NCBI GenBank assembly: GCA_020635455.1
Contig: JACJZT010000002.1
Location: forward strand, 434,001-498,000
DNA: 64,000 nt
Source of the DNA: Flavobacteriales bacterium
GTDB lineage: Bacteria; Bacteroidota; Bacteroidia; NS11-12g; UBA9320
Direction of reading: 5' to 3'
The notes beneath the pieces are model-generated. The model ran no database searches, was not told where the DNA came from, and worked only from the letters and a program-made list of their open reading frames with translations. Of this stretch, positions 28,071 through 36,646 are shown in pieces (the first letter of the stretch is position 1; each line of letters begins with the position of its first letter). The translations under genes and the position numbers were made by a program.

Positions 28071-29762
28071 TCAGAGTTTTAATTTTTCTTCAACCATTTG
28101 CAGTAAAGAATCGGCCAGATCGTGGTTTTTTTGCAACAGATCTTTTGATCTGCCCAAAAGTTCTTCAGCCTTTACCCTGTTCTTTAAGCCGCCTGCATTG
28201 ATCACCACATTATAATAAGCAGCCTGAACCGATGCTTTATTACACAAAATACCTGCAGCAACATCTGAAATGGTATTGGGGTTGCCATTAAGGATCATTT
28301 CCTTAGCCATATCCAATATGCCAAAAGAAGTTTCCATGGTCATGAATGGTACTTCTGAAGCGTAATAGGATGCAGATTCAATGGCTTCACTTCTTGATCG
28401 CGTTTCTTCTTCTGTGCCTTTGGGCAACTTAAATGCATCCATAATTCCATTAAAGGACCTTGTATCTTCGTCAACCAACCAGAGTAGTTTGTCTTTGATC
28501 TGCTGACCCTTTTCTGCAATGTCACCAAAATAAGACCATTTTTCTTCCCAGCCTTTTTTATTGGCACTTACATTAGCCACCATCGTTGTAAGAGCTGCTG
28601 CCAGGGCTCCTGAGTATGCTGCAATGGAACCACCTCCGGGTGCAGGACTTTCGGTTGCCGTTTCATTTGCAAAATCTGTACAGGACAAGTCGACCAATAA
28701 TTTTTCCTCATGTTTCATTCTGTACTCTATGATCTTTTTCTGTGGATCGAAGGGTGTAAGTTCATCCAGCCCCAGGGACTTGATCGCGATATCAATTAGC
28801 TCCTTATCTGAAACTCCCACACTTCTTTCCTGCATGCGCAGATAATGTTTTCCTGCATCCAGCATCGCTTTTAGTGGAATTAGTCCAACCAGTTCACTGC
28901 CAGTTACCCTCACTCCGCGCGAAATTGCACTGCTATTAATTTCGTCAAATAGGATGTGAAGGGGTGTAATGTTGTAATTGGTAAGATTGGCCGAGATCTG
29001 TGCTATTCCATACTCTTCAATGTACCATCCAATTGCCTTTACTTCCTTACATTTTCCGGGTATTCTTACCTCTTCCCCGTTTTCATCCTTTACGATCTCT
29101 CCGGTATAAGGGTTTCCTTTTCTCAGAACTCTTCCGGCCTCTCTGACATCAAAAGCGATCCGGTTGGCAATTCGGGTACTTTTTGTATTTAAATTAACAT
29201 TATAAGCAATTAGAAAATCTCTTGCACCAATGCAGGTTGCGCCTGTTTTAGCATTAAAATCTTCAGGGCCATAATCAGGTGCCCATTCGGTTTGCTTGAT
29301 CTTTTTAAAGAAACCTTCGTATTCGCCGGCGCGAATAACGGATAGATTGTTTCTTGCAGTATCTTTTTGTGCATACCCGTATAAATACACCGGGATTTGA
29401 GTGTGCTGTCCTACCCTTTTTGCAAGCTTAACTGCATATTCTGCAGTTTCTTCCATGCTAATTCCACTTACCGGTATTAATGGACAAACATCCGTAGCGC
29501 CCATTCTTGGATGTTCGCCGGTATGTTTTGACATATCAATTAATTCTCCAGCCTTTACAATTGCGTGGTATGCTGCATCAATCACCTCATCAGGACTACC
29601 AACAAAGGTAACAACGGTGCGGTTGGTGGCTTTTCCCGGATCTACGTCCAGTATGGTAACTCCTGAAACAGATTCAATAACGTTTGTGATCTGTTTGATA
29701 ATTTCCATATTTCTTCCTTCAGAAAAATTAGGAACACATTCAATAATTTGTTTGCCTGACAT
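28071..29762 (-). CDS. ftcD: Glutamate formimidoyltransferase / formimidoyl-THF cyclodeaminase
   Basis: 563 residues, a fused bifunctional enzyme of the histidine degradation pathway. Residues ~1-325 are the formiminotransferase N and C subdomains (IECVPNFSEGRN, HTGEHPRMGATDVCPLIPV with the catalytic His region, GVRVTGSELVGLIP). Residues ~355-555 are the all-helical cyclodeaminase (FANETATESPAPGGGSIAAYSG, KNRVKAEELLGRS). It moves the formimino group of formiminoglutamate to tetrahydrofolate and then releases ammonia, giving 5,10-methenyl-THF. The full fused length is normal for Bacteroidota. Other hut genes are not adjacent here. Confidence 0.95.
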   Translation of the reverse strand: MSGKQIIECVPNFSEGRNMEIIKQITNVIESVSGVTILDVDPGKATNRTVVTFVGSPDEVIDAAYHAIVKAGELIDMSKHTGEHPRMGATDVCPLIPVSGISMEETAEYAVKLAKRVGQHTQIPVYLYGYAQKDTARNNLSVIRAGEYEGFFKKIKQTEWAPDYGPEDFNAKTGATCIGARDFLIAYNVNLNTKSTRIANRIAFDVREAGRVLRKGNPYTGEIVKDENGEEVRIPGKCKEVKAIGWYIEEYGIAQISANLTNYNITPLHILFDEINSSAISRGVRVTGSELVGLIPLKAMLDAGKHYLRMQERSVGVSDKELIDIAIKSLGLDELTPFDPQKKIIEYRMKHEEKLLVDLSCTDFANETATESPAPGGGSIAAYSGALAAALTTMVANVSANKKGWEEKWSYFGDIAEKGQQIKDKLLWLVDEDTRSFNGIMDAFKLPKGTEEETRSRSEAIESASYYASEVPFMTMETSFGILDMAKEMILNGNPNTISDVAAGILCNKASVQAAYYNVVINAGGLKNRVKAEELLGRSKDLLQKNHDLADSLLQMVEEKLKL

Positions 29763-29770
29763 ATTAGCGG

Positions 29771-29778
29771 CAAAATTA
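29771..29778 (-). promoter_or_regulatory. minus-7 box (TAATTTTG) of ftcD
   Basis: Exact TAnnTTTG on the minus strand; the predicted start of transcription is about 5 bases before the ATG at 29762. Confidence 0.5.
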
Positions 29779-29907
29779 AGTTTAATCCATAAATCTAAAT
29801 GAAAACTGAAGAAAGAAAATAAAAGATCGGATTCTGCGGAAATATGTACAATGGTTTTAAATTGGAATAACCAATCATTGAGATTATACTCTTAAAATCA
29901 CAACTGT

Positions 29908-32853
29908 TTATATTTCCTTACCAATCGTGATGTAAGTGAATTTTCCGATCCTTCCCAATTCCTGATAACCTATAGAATAATCTGCCCCGATCACATAACC
30001 AAAAAGTATGGATTGCATTCCCAGGCCCCAGCTCCAGATCAATGGATTTCTTGCTGCATAGTTCTGAATGTTCAGACTACCCGATTCAATAACCCTTAAA
30101 TTGTTTGGATTGCTTAAGGCAAATGGATTTTTACCATACCAGGCGGTTCCAATATTGGCGAAGGTCCTTAGCTTCAAAAATTTGGTAAAATTTTGATTAA
30201 AGTTTTGTTGAGAGATCAAAGGGTTTATGGGGAAGGAAAGAATTAATTTGCCGAGTCCGGCAGAAGTACCCGAAAGATAATTATAAGGCAAACCTTCAAA
30301 ATCTTCAACAGAACTAAACATACGTATTTTGTCCTGCATATAAACCGGAGCATTGGCATAGGTTGGCCTAAGCCAGTTTGAAACTCCACCCAATAAAAAG
30401 GCTGTTCTTTGCAGTCCAGCTGAACCGTGATAGGCGATGCTGCCGGATAAAGTGAACCTTCTGAAAAATATCTGATCCTGCTTCAGCAAAAGATGTAGAT
30501 TTGAAGTGAAACCTTTATTGGTAAAGGATTTAAAATTTTCTGAATTTAACTGAAACTTCAGTGAATGCTTGTAATTTAATCTGGACAAAACAGCAAATTC
30601 AGATTTAAAGCCCAGGTTAAGGATCAATTGACGTAAATTTTCTACCGGCACTTCCAGGTTTTCTTTACTCACCGAAAGTGGAATGGCTTTATCCTGTCGG
30701 TAACCCAATTGAGTTTCCAACCTAAAAATCCTTCTGTAAAGAACAATTCTGCTTATTTTTACCTGTCGAATGGTAAATCGGTTTTGTTGATTATACAACT
30801 CACTCTGGTAATTTGAATTAAAAATTCTCAATTCGGTAATCGAATTCAACTCTGTTTTCCTGAAGTCAAATTCAAAATCAGTACCTTTTCCCGTAAGCGG
30901 TTGTCTGAGTTTGGCTTCCAGCAAAAATTTTCTTTTTAAATCGGTCAACCCCGCTCCTACAATAAGATTAGAGCCATTATAAAGCCCTTGTTTCACAGGG
31001 TAAAAAGATGCAAACACGGGTGAATTGAACTGCTCATTGGAGTAACCCAATTGAAGAAAAGTTGTTTTCGCCTCCTTCGGATCTGCCCGATAGGTTCTTA
31101 TTCTTGCGGGAATATTATTCTGTTGCTTTATCAAATATTCTTCAGGTCTGTCAAATTCGTTCAAATATTCAAAACCGGTTATCAGCTTATAAGAAAGTTG
31201 CGGATGGAAAACAGTATCCGTAACTGCCGAATCCTCAGGTACATCCATGACCATGTCAGAAACATATTCCTTTTTGATCTCTTCGGTAGTTGCCTCAGAA
31301 ATTACCAGATAATTATTTTTTCCATAAGTTAATCCTTCCATGACCTTTGAACTTTGTCTTTGAAAGTCGAAATGATCAATGCTTCGGTTGTAGTTTGTTA
31401 CCCTGAATGCCGGAAGCGAATCAGACAAATTTAGAACCATCCCGTAATTGCCTTTTGGGTCTTTTTGAATAAATGAAAGGAAATTCCATTTATAGGAACA
31501 CAGGTCAACAATTCGTTCCGGTGATGTATATAATTCTTGATTATCCTTAAAATTCTTAAGAACAAATTCACTGTCTTTAAAGATGGAAGTGTATAGAACT
31601 CCATTGTCGTCCACTGTGAATTCATTTTCTTCTTCAGGACCATGGGTGAGATTTACCAACCTGAGATCCTTTTCGGTTTCCAGTAAATAAACGTCCGTTG
31701 AGAAATCCTTCTGTGCAAGTATGTAAAGCCGATCATTAAAGATCCTGGCTTTTTGAACATAGGCAAGCGGCAAGGTCCTTATTATTACTTTCTTACCATT
31801 TTCGTACTGATAAACCGTGGTTTTAAATCCATCTCCACAAAAAAAATAAATTCGTTGCCCGTGATTAACAAAAATATTATGAGTATTGGGGTTTTTTAAA
31901 AAGGACTTATATATCAGGTTTTCATTTGCCTCCCCAATTGAATGCCTCCATAATTCAAGGTAATTTTTCGATTCGATAAGGATGTCGACTGCTTCTCCGC
32001 CCGGGCTAAACTGCATATCAAGAACCTTGGCGATCTTAAGTTTTTCATTGAGCATTTCAGGGTCGTTCGGTAGCCTGCTTAAATTATCGCTGAGATATCT
32101 CTTTTTGGTCATTTTGTACCAGTCTGATAATAACCAGTTAACACTTTGGGATAAAACGCTTTGAAAAGCATACTCTGCCTTGCCTGAAATTTTGGTGTAA
32201 AATAAGATCTGCCTTAATTTATTTACTCCAAATGAATCGTTGATAAACTTAAAAATAGCATGACCAAATTGAGCCAGTTCGTATTCACTTGTAAGATTAA
32301 GATTTAAACTCAATTTGCCTTCAAAGTAATCTGCCATCCAACTCAGATCCGGGCTCGAATTATTTGAAACATAAAGAGCAAGTCCATCAATGTACCAGTT
32401 GGGGATGTTAATTTCACGATTGTTTTTTAATCTTTCTTTGATCGTGTTACCAAACATCATATCCTTGATCAGTATTTTGGCAAGCTCGGCCTTGAGTTTG
32501 TTTAGGGTATGAAGTATGCTCCCCTTATAGGTCAGGTAAATAGAAGAATTGTCCAATCGGATGTAACCGTTTTGTTGGGTGATTTCAATATTTTCCGGGA
32601 TCTCTGATTCCGATAAAAAAACATCGATTTTTTCAACCAGCCTGGTACCGAGAAAATTTTCCATGCTTTCAAGTTCGCTCTCCGCTTTCTTAAGGATCTC
32701 CTTTCCCAATTCTTCACCCTTCGGGTTGTATATGTACAACTTAAAATTGAAAGATCTGAGCACTAAAGGCGTCTCTTTGCTTTTTGCAAAAACAGAAGCC
32801 ATAAAAGCAAACATAAGTACCAGTGAAAAAATGTACCTTTTCAGAATAAACAA
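29908..32853 (-). CDS. TolB-like propeller and beta-barrel protein with degenerate gluzincin domain
   Basis: 981 residues. A signal peptide (FILKRYIFSLVLMFAFMASVFA) follows a TTG start. Residues ~35-235 resemble a peptidase MA-like gluzincin: the WYIDGLALYVS segment (~153-163) matches the usual W-x-x-E-G-x-A-x-Y element, but with Asp in place of Glu. Where HExxH is expected the sequence reads KAELAKIL (~121-128), so the zinc site looks lost. Residues ~280-560 are TolB-like propeller blades, and the last ~350 residues are beta strands ending in an outer-membrane-barrel-like tail (YVIGADYSIGYQELGRIGKFTYITIG). Probably an outer-membrane protein of unknown role. A promoter box overlaps the TTG, so ATG 32814 is an alternative start, but it lacks the charged signal N-region. 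Confidence 0.65.
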   Translation of the reverse strand: MFILKRYIFSLVLMFAFMASVFAKSKETPLVLRSFNFKLYIYNPKGEELGKEILKKAESELESMENFLGTRLVEKIDVFLSESEIPENIEITQQNGYIRLDNSSIYLTYKGSILHTLNKLKAELAKILIKDMMFGNTIKERLKNNREINIPNWYIDGLALYVSNNSSPDLSWMADYFEGKLSLNLNLTSEYELAQFGHAIFKFINDSFGVNKLRQILFYTKISGKAEYAFQSVLSQSVNWLLSDWYKMTKKRYLSDNLSRLPNDPEMLNEKLKIAKVLDMQFSPGGEAVDILIESKNYLELWRHSIGEANENLIYKSFLKNPNTHNIFVNHGQRIYFFCGDGFKTTVYQYENGKKVIIRTLPLAYVQKARIFNDRLYILAQKDFSTDVYLLETEKDLRLVNLTHGPEEENEFTVDDNGVLYTSIFKDSEFVLKNFKDNQELYTSPERIVDLCSYKWNFLSFIQKDPKGNYGMVLNLSDSLPAFRVTNYNRSIDHFDFQRQSSKVMEGLTYGKNNYLVISEATTEEIKKEYVSDMVMDVPEDSAVTDTVFHPQLSYKLITGFEYLNEFDRPEEYLIKQQNNIPARIRTYRADPKEAKTTFLQLGYSNEQFNSPVFASFYPVKQGLYNGSNLIVGAGLTDLKRKFLLEAKLRQPLTGKGTDFEFDFRKTELNSITELRIFNSNYQSELYNQQNRFTIRQVKISRIVLYRRIFRLETQLGYRQDKAIPLSVSKENLEVPVENLRQLILNLGFKSEFAVLSRLNYKHSLKFQLNSENFKSFTNKGFTSNLHLLLKQDQIFFRRFTLSGSIAYHGSAGLQRTAFLLGGVSNWLRPTYANAPVYMQDKIRMFSSVEDFEGLPYNYLSGTSAGLGKLILSFPINPLISQQNFNQNFTKFLKLRTFANIGTAWYGKNPFALSNPNNLRVIESGSLNIQNYAARNPLIWSWGLGMQSILFGYVIGADYSIGYQELGRIGKFTYITIGKEI

Positions 32854-32858
32854 ATTTA
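32851..32858 (-). promoter_or_regulatory. TAAATTTG box overlapping the TTG start of the barrel protein gene
   Basis: Exact TAnnTTTG on the minus strand, covering the proposed TTG start codon. Either the box is fortuitous or translation begins further downstream. Confidence 0.3.
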
Positions 32859-32946
32859 CGAAAAATCCTCCATTGAATTCTTCTGCTAAAATGGCTTAAT
32901 GAAATAGAATTGTTCAATAAAAAGGCCCTCATTGAACGATTTGCTT

Positions 32947-32954
32947 TAACTTTG
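32947..32954 (+). promoter_or_regulatory. minus-7 box (TAACTTTG) next to rocD start
   Basis: Exact TAnnTTTG followed by C. Its final G is 5 positions before the A of ATG 32959, so a leaderless mRNA is predicted. Confidence 0.55.
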
Positions 32955-32958
32955 CGGA

Positions 32959-34182
32959 ATGATTACACAAACTGTTCACCCGGCCATAGAATTAGAGGAA
33001 AAATATGGAGCGCATAATTATCATCCAATACCTGTGGTTCTTGAAAGAGGCGAAGGTATTTATGTCTGGGATACCGAAGGTAGGAAATATTTCGACTTTT
33101 TATCGGCCTACAGTGCAGTAAATCAGGGACATTGTCATCCGGAGATCCTGCATGCCCTTGTGGAGCAAGCAAAGAAACTTACACTCACATCAAGGGCTTT
33201 TCACAACAACATCCTTGGTGAATATGAAAAATACATTTGTGAGTATTTCAATTACGACAAGGTTTTAGTTATGAATACCGGCGTTGAGGGTGGTGAAACT
33301 GCCGTTAAACTGGCCAGAAAATGGGGATATGAAGTGAAAGGCATCCCAAAGGATATGGCTAAGATCATTTTTGTAGAAAATAATTTCTGGGGACGCACAC
33401 TTGCTGCCGTTTCTTCATCAACCGATGAAAACTGTTATACCAATTTTGGACCCTTTATGCCCGGGTTTGAAATTATTCCGTACAACGATATTGAAGCCCT
33501 CAATAATGCGCTTTCGGATCCCAATGTGGCAGGAGTCATGATGGAGCCTATTCAGGGTGAAGCCGGTGTGATCATTCCGGATTCGGGATATCTTAAAGCC
33601 GTGTCTGAGATCTGTGCTTCCAAAAATGTGCTTTTTATCGCCGACGAAGTGCAAACCGGGATCGGGCGTACCGGAAAAATTCTTGCCTGCGACCATGAAA
33701 ATGTCAAACCCGATATCCTAATTCTGGGAAAAGCCCTTGGTGGTGGTGTAATGCCAATTTCGGCCGTTCTTTGCCGCGATGAGATCATGTTAACCATAAA
33801 GCCCGGCCAACATGGTTCAACTTTCGGCGGAAACCCCCTGGCCTGCGCGGTTTCAAAAGCTGCCCTGGAGGTTGTCAAAAATGAACGTCTCGCAGAAAAT
33901 TCTCATAATATGGGTGCCATATTCCGAAGCCGGCTTGCATCGATCGACTCGCCAATTATCGAATCTTATAGGGGAAAAGGACTTTTTAATGCCCTTGTCA
34001 TTAGGCCTTATGGTGATGGTAAAACAGCCGTAAATATTTGTCACGACCTAATGGATAACGGGTTGCTGGCAAAGCAAACGCATGATCACATCATTCGTTT
34101 TGCTCCTCCTTTAACCATTAATGAAACTCAGATCCACGAAGCTTCCGATATAATTGAAAAGACCATAATGGCAGCTTCCTAA
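32959..34182 (+). CDS. rocD: Ornithine--oxo-acid (delta) aminotransferase
   Basis: 407 residues, full length for ornithine aminotransferase, a class III PLP enzyme. Diagnostic segments are [21 protein letters not shown] at the N-terminus, [37 protein letters not shown], the [13 protein letters not shown] motif, and the PLP lysine at about 258 ([13 protein letters not shown]). It converts ornithine and 2-oxoglutarate to glutamate semialdehyde and glutamate, linking arginine and proline metabolism. Its stop codon is immediately adjacent to the stop codon of the convergent lipid kinase gene, with no intergenic base. Confidence 0.96.
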   Translation: MITQTVHPAIELEEKYGAHNYHPIPVVLERGEGIYVWDTEGRKYFDFLSAYSAVNQGHCHPEILHALVEQAKKLTLTSRAFHNNILGEYEKYICEYFNYDKVLVMNTGVEGGETAVKLARKWGYEVKGIPKDMAKIIFVENNFWGRTLAAVSSSTDENCYTNFGPFMPGFEIIPYNDIEALNNALSDPNVAGVMMEPIQGEAGVIIPDSGYLKAVSEICASKNVLFIADEVQTGIGRTGKILACDHENVKPDILILGKALGGGVMPISAVLCRDEIMLTIKPGQHGSTFGGNPLACAVSKAALEVVKNERLAENSHNMGAIFRSRLASIDSPIIESYRGKGLFNALVIRPYGDGKTAVNICHDLMDNGLLAKQTHDHIIRFAPPLTINETQIHEASDIIEKTIMAAS

Positions 34183-35070
34183 TCAATTATTTTCAAGGAT
34201 GTTGATCGAGTCTTTTAAAACCTTATAGTTTAAAACCTCGTCCATGATATGGGGTTCGCCATCGAGGTGAACTGCTCCTTTCTTCTTTCGGGTTATTACC
34301 AACTCGCTGAACGGCAAGTCTTTATAGTATTTACTTTCAGCAATGTCACCCGTCAGGAAACGTTTAATTAACACCGGAATGGCCAGTAAGGGTGGTTTTT
34401 TTAAAAGACAACAATGCAATTTTCCATCGTTCAACTCTGCATCAGGAGCGATGTGGAATTCATTGCCCCACTGAGAACCATTCGCAATACTGATCAAAAA
34501 AGCCTTCTCCTGTATTTGCTTGCCATCAATTTCTATTTGAAAGTCTTCCTCCTTGTAGGTTCTCCCTTCCCTGAGAGATAATTTTGCATAATTAGCCAGT
34601 CCCCTGTTTTTGCTTGAAGCAAATAAATGGCTTATGTGTGCATCGAAACCAACACCGGATACGTTAATAAAAAACTGTCCGTTGCAACTTCCGCTGTCGA
34701 TCTTTTGTACTTTTCCATTTATGAGAGCTTCTACCTGCTCGTTAAGATGTCCTTTAATTCCAAGATGTCTTGCAAAGCCATTTCCCGAACCCAGGGGGAT
34801 GATTCCCATGTAAAACCGGCTATAGATCAATTCACGGGCTACATGGTTAATGGTACCGTCGCCACCAACAGCTACCAAAGTGTTAAATCCTTTTGTAGTA
34901 GCATCTTTAATCAGATCCTTAACCGACACTCCATTGTTCCACCAGCCAAAGTCGTATTTTATTTTCTTTTCCTCTAAGATAGATGCAATGGTTTCGGTTA
35001 CATTGCTTTTATCCTTTCCACCTGAGATAGGGTTAATGATAAAGTAATATTGACGATCGTGACCTGACAT
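34183..35070 (-). CDS. Diacylglycerol/lipid kinase family protein (DagK/YegS-like)
   Basis: 295 residues. The ATP-binding GGDGT motif is at about 69-73 (LVAVGGDGTINHVA), followed by MGIIPLGSGNGFARHLG and the second-domain motif FHIAPDAELNDGKL, all typical of the DAGK catalytic family with a C-terminal beta sandwich. These cytoplasmic enzymes phosphorylate diacylglycerol, sphingoid bases or related lipids; the exact lipid is not clear. Its ATG directly follows the TAA of the upstream DUF4159 gene, so the two are likely translationally linked. Confidence 0.9.
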   Translation of the reverse strand: MSGHDRQYYFIINPISGGKDKSNVTETIASILEEKKIKYDFGWWNNGVSVKDLIKDATTKGFNTLVAVGGDGTINHVARELIYSRFYMGIIPLGSGNGFARHLGIKGHLNEQVEALINGKVQKIDSGSCNGQFFINVSGVGFDAHISHLFASSKNRGLANYAKLSLREGRTYKEEDFQIEIDGKQIQEKAFLISIANGSQWGNEFHIAPDAELNDGKLHCCLLKKPPLLAIPVLIKRFLTGDIAESKYYKDLPFSELVITRKKKGAVHLDGEPHIMDEVLNYKVLKDSINILENN

Positions 35071-35727
35071 TTATTTCATGAATACATATTGCAGAATGTT
35101 GGCACCCATTTTAAATGCGCTTAATCTTTTGCTTTCACTATCCCCGTGTATTCCGGCATCTTCCCATCCATTGCCGAGGTCGCATTCATAAGTATACAGG
35201 CAAACCAGTTTACCTTCAAACAAAAGGCCAAATGCCTGGGCAGGTTTACCATCGTGTTCATGAATCTTGGGCAACCCATCGTTAAATTGATACGTTTGAT
35301 GAAAGATTGGATGCGTGAAGGGCAACTCAACAAAATCCAGTTCGGGAAATACTTTTTTCAGTTGAGGTCTGACGTGCGGATCCAGGCCATAATTGTCGTC
35401 GATGTGCAAAAAACCACCTGCCATTAAATAATTTCGCATGTTATCAGCCTCTTGATCACTTAATAAAAATGTACCGTGCCCGGTCATAAATACATATGGG
35501 TAATTAAAAATTTCCTTGCTTCCAGGTTCAACGGTTGCTTCAAGCGGGTCAATGCTTGTTCCCAACTGTTGATTGCAGAATTTTATCAGGTTTGGCAGGG
35601 CAGTTCTTGCCGAATACCAGTCTCCACCACCGGAATATTTTAATTTGGCAATTCTCAAAGGACCATTTTGGGCGTATCCCGCAAATGTGAAGAACAAGCC
35701 AAGAATTAAGATCAGTAGATTTCTCAT
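35071..35727 (-). CDS. DUF4159 domain exported protein
   Basis: 218 residues from the ATG at 35727, with a signal peptide (MRNLLILILGLFFTF, cleavage near GYAQ). The mature region matches DUF4159: RIAKLKYSGGGDWYSA, YVFMTGHGTFLLSD, GGFLHIDDNYGLD, and LPFTHPIFHQTYQF. The domain has a glutamine-amidotransferase-like fold and is predicted to be periplasmic; no activity is established. The longer frame to 35751 would start inside a palindrome in the divergent promoter region. It precedes the lipid kinase with no gap. Confidence 0.85.
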   Translation of the reverse strand: MRNLLILILGLFFTFAGYAQNGPLRIAKLKYSGGGDWYSARTALPNLIKFCNQQLGTSIDPLEATVEPGSKEIFNYPYVFMTGHGTFLLSDQEADNMRNYLMAGGFLHIDDNYGLDPHVRPQLKKVFPELDFVELPFTHPIFHQTYQFNDGLPKIHEHDGKPAQAFGLLFEGKLVCLYTYECDLGNGWEDAGIHGDSESKRLSAFKMGANILQYVFMK

Positions 35728-35737
35728 ACTTAGTATA

Positions 35738-35751
35738 ATGCAAATTTGCAT
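35738..35751. promoter_or_regulatory. 14-bp palindrome in divergent promoter region
   Basis: ATGCAAATTTGCAT is a perfect palindrome between the DUF4159 gene (minus) and the methyltransferase gene (plus). Its core CAAATTTG is one base from TAnnTTTG on both strands, so it could be a shared bidirectional promoter core or an operator. Confidence 0.35.
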
Positions 35752-35802
35752 AATTTTATTTTAAGTCGGTAATTGTTGGCTTCAAAACAAACCAAAAAGG
35801 AT

Positions 35803-36585
35803 ATGGAACGATACGATAAGATCGGTTTAACCTATGATTCGACCAGAAAGGCTGATCCATATTTGTGTGAAAGAATGTTTGAACTCATTGGCAGCGGGCA
35901 TACCGATGCACATTACCTCGACATTGGTTGCGGTACCGGAAATTATACTGAAGCATTAGCTCAGAAAGGATTAAGATTTACCGGAATGGATCCTTCGGTC
36001 AAAATGCTTGAAAAAGCCAGATCAAAGGCAAGCCATGTTAAGTGGTTACAGGGAAATGCCGAGAGCATTCCCGCTAATGACCAAAGTTTTGACGGGGTTT
36101 TAGCAAGTTTAACCCTGCATCACTGGTTCGATCTTGAAAAAGGTTTTAAGGAATTATTCAGAGTTATGAAATCCGGTGCCCGAATGGTATGTTTTACTTC
36201 ATTACCTGAACAAACCTCTTCTTACTGGCTTTCTAATTATTTTCCCAACATGATAAAGCATTCAAGCGAGGTATTACCATCTTTGGATATACTCGTGAAA
36301 TTAGCATCAAAGACTGGATTTGAGTTAGCGGTTACTGAAAATTACTTTGTAAAGGAAGATCTTCAGGACATGTTCCTGAATTCGGGAAAATACAAACCGG
36401 AACTGTATCTTAATGAAAACTTCAGGTCGGGGATTTCTTCATTTTCAAGATCAATCACACCTGAAGAATTGAAAACAGGTTTGGTAAAACTTGAGAAGGA
36501 TTTAAAAACCGGTAGGATCGGCAAAGTCATAAAAAGCCATGAAAACAATCTTGGTGATTATATATTTTTGGTTTTTAAAAAATAA
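35803..36585 (+). CDS. Class I SAM-dependent methyltransferase
   Basis: 260 residues from ATG 35803 (MERYDKIGLTYDSTR). The SAM-binding motif I is YLDIGCGTGNYTE, motif II FTGMDPSVKMLEKA, and motif IV DQSFDGVLASLTLHHW, as in Methyltransf_11/UbiE-like enzymes. The C-terminal third is less conserved and helical. It methylates an unknown small molecule or lipid in the cytoplasm. An in-frame TTG at 35773 is rejected because the conserved region begins right after the ATG. Confidence 0.85.
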   Translation: MERYDKIGLTYDSTRKADPYLCERMFELIGSGHTDAHYLDIGCGTGNYTEALAQKGLRFTGMDPSVKMLEKARSKASHVKWLQGNAESIPANDQSFDGVLASLTLHHWFDLEKGFKELFRVMKSGARMVCFTSLPEQTSSYWLSNYFPNMIKHSSEVLPSLDILVKLASKTGFELAVTENYFVKEDLQDMFLNSGKYKPELYLNENFRSGISSFSRSITPEELKTGLVKLEKDLKTGRIGKVIKSHENNLGDYIFLVFKK

Positions 36586-36646
36586 ATTTTACCTGACAGG
36601 ATCGATAAAGTTAATTTTACATGTTTCTCTTAATTAATTTTACAAT

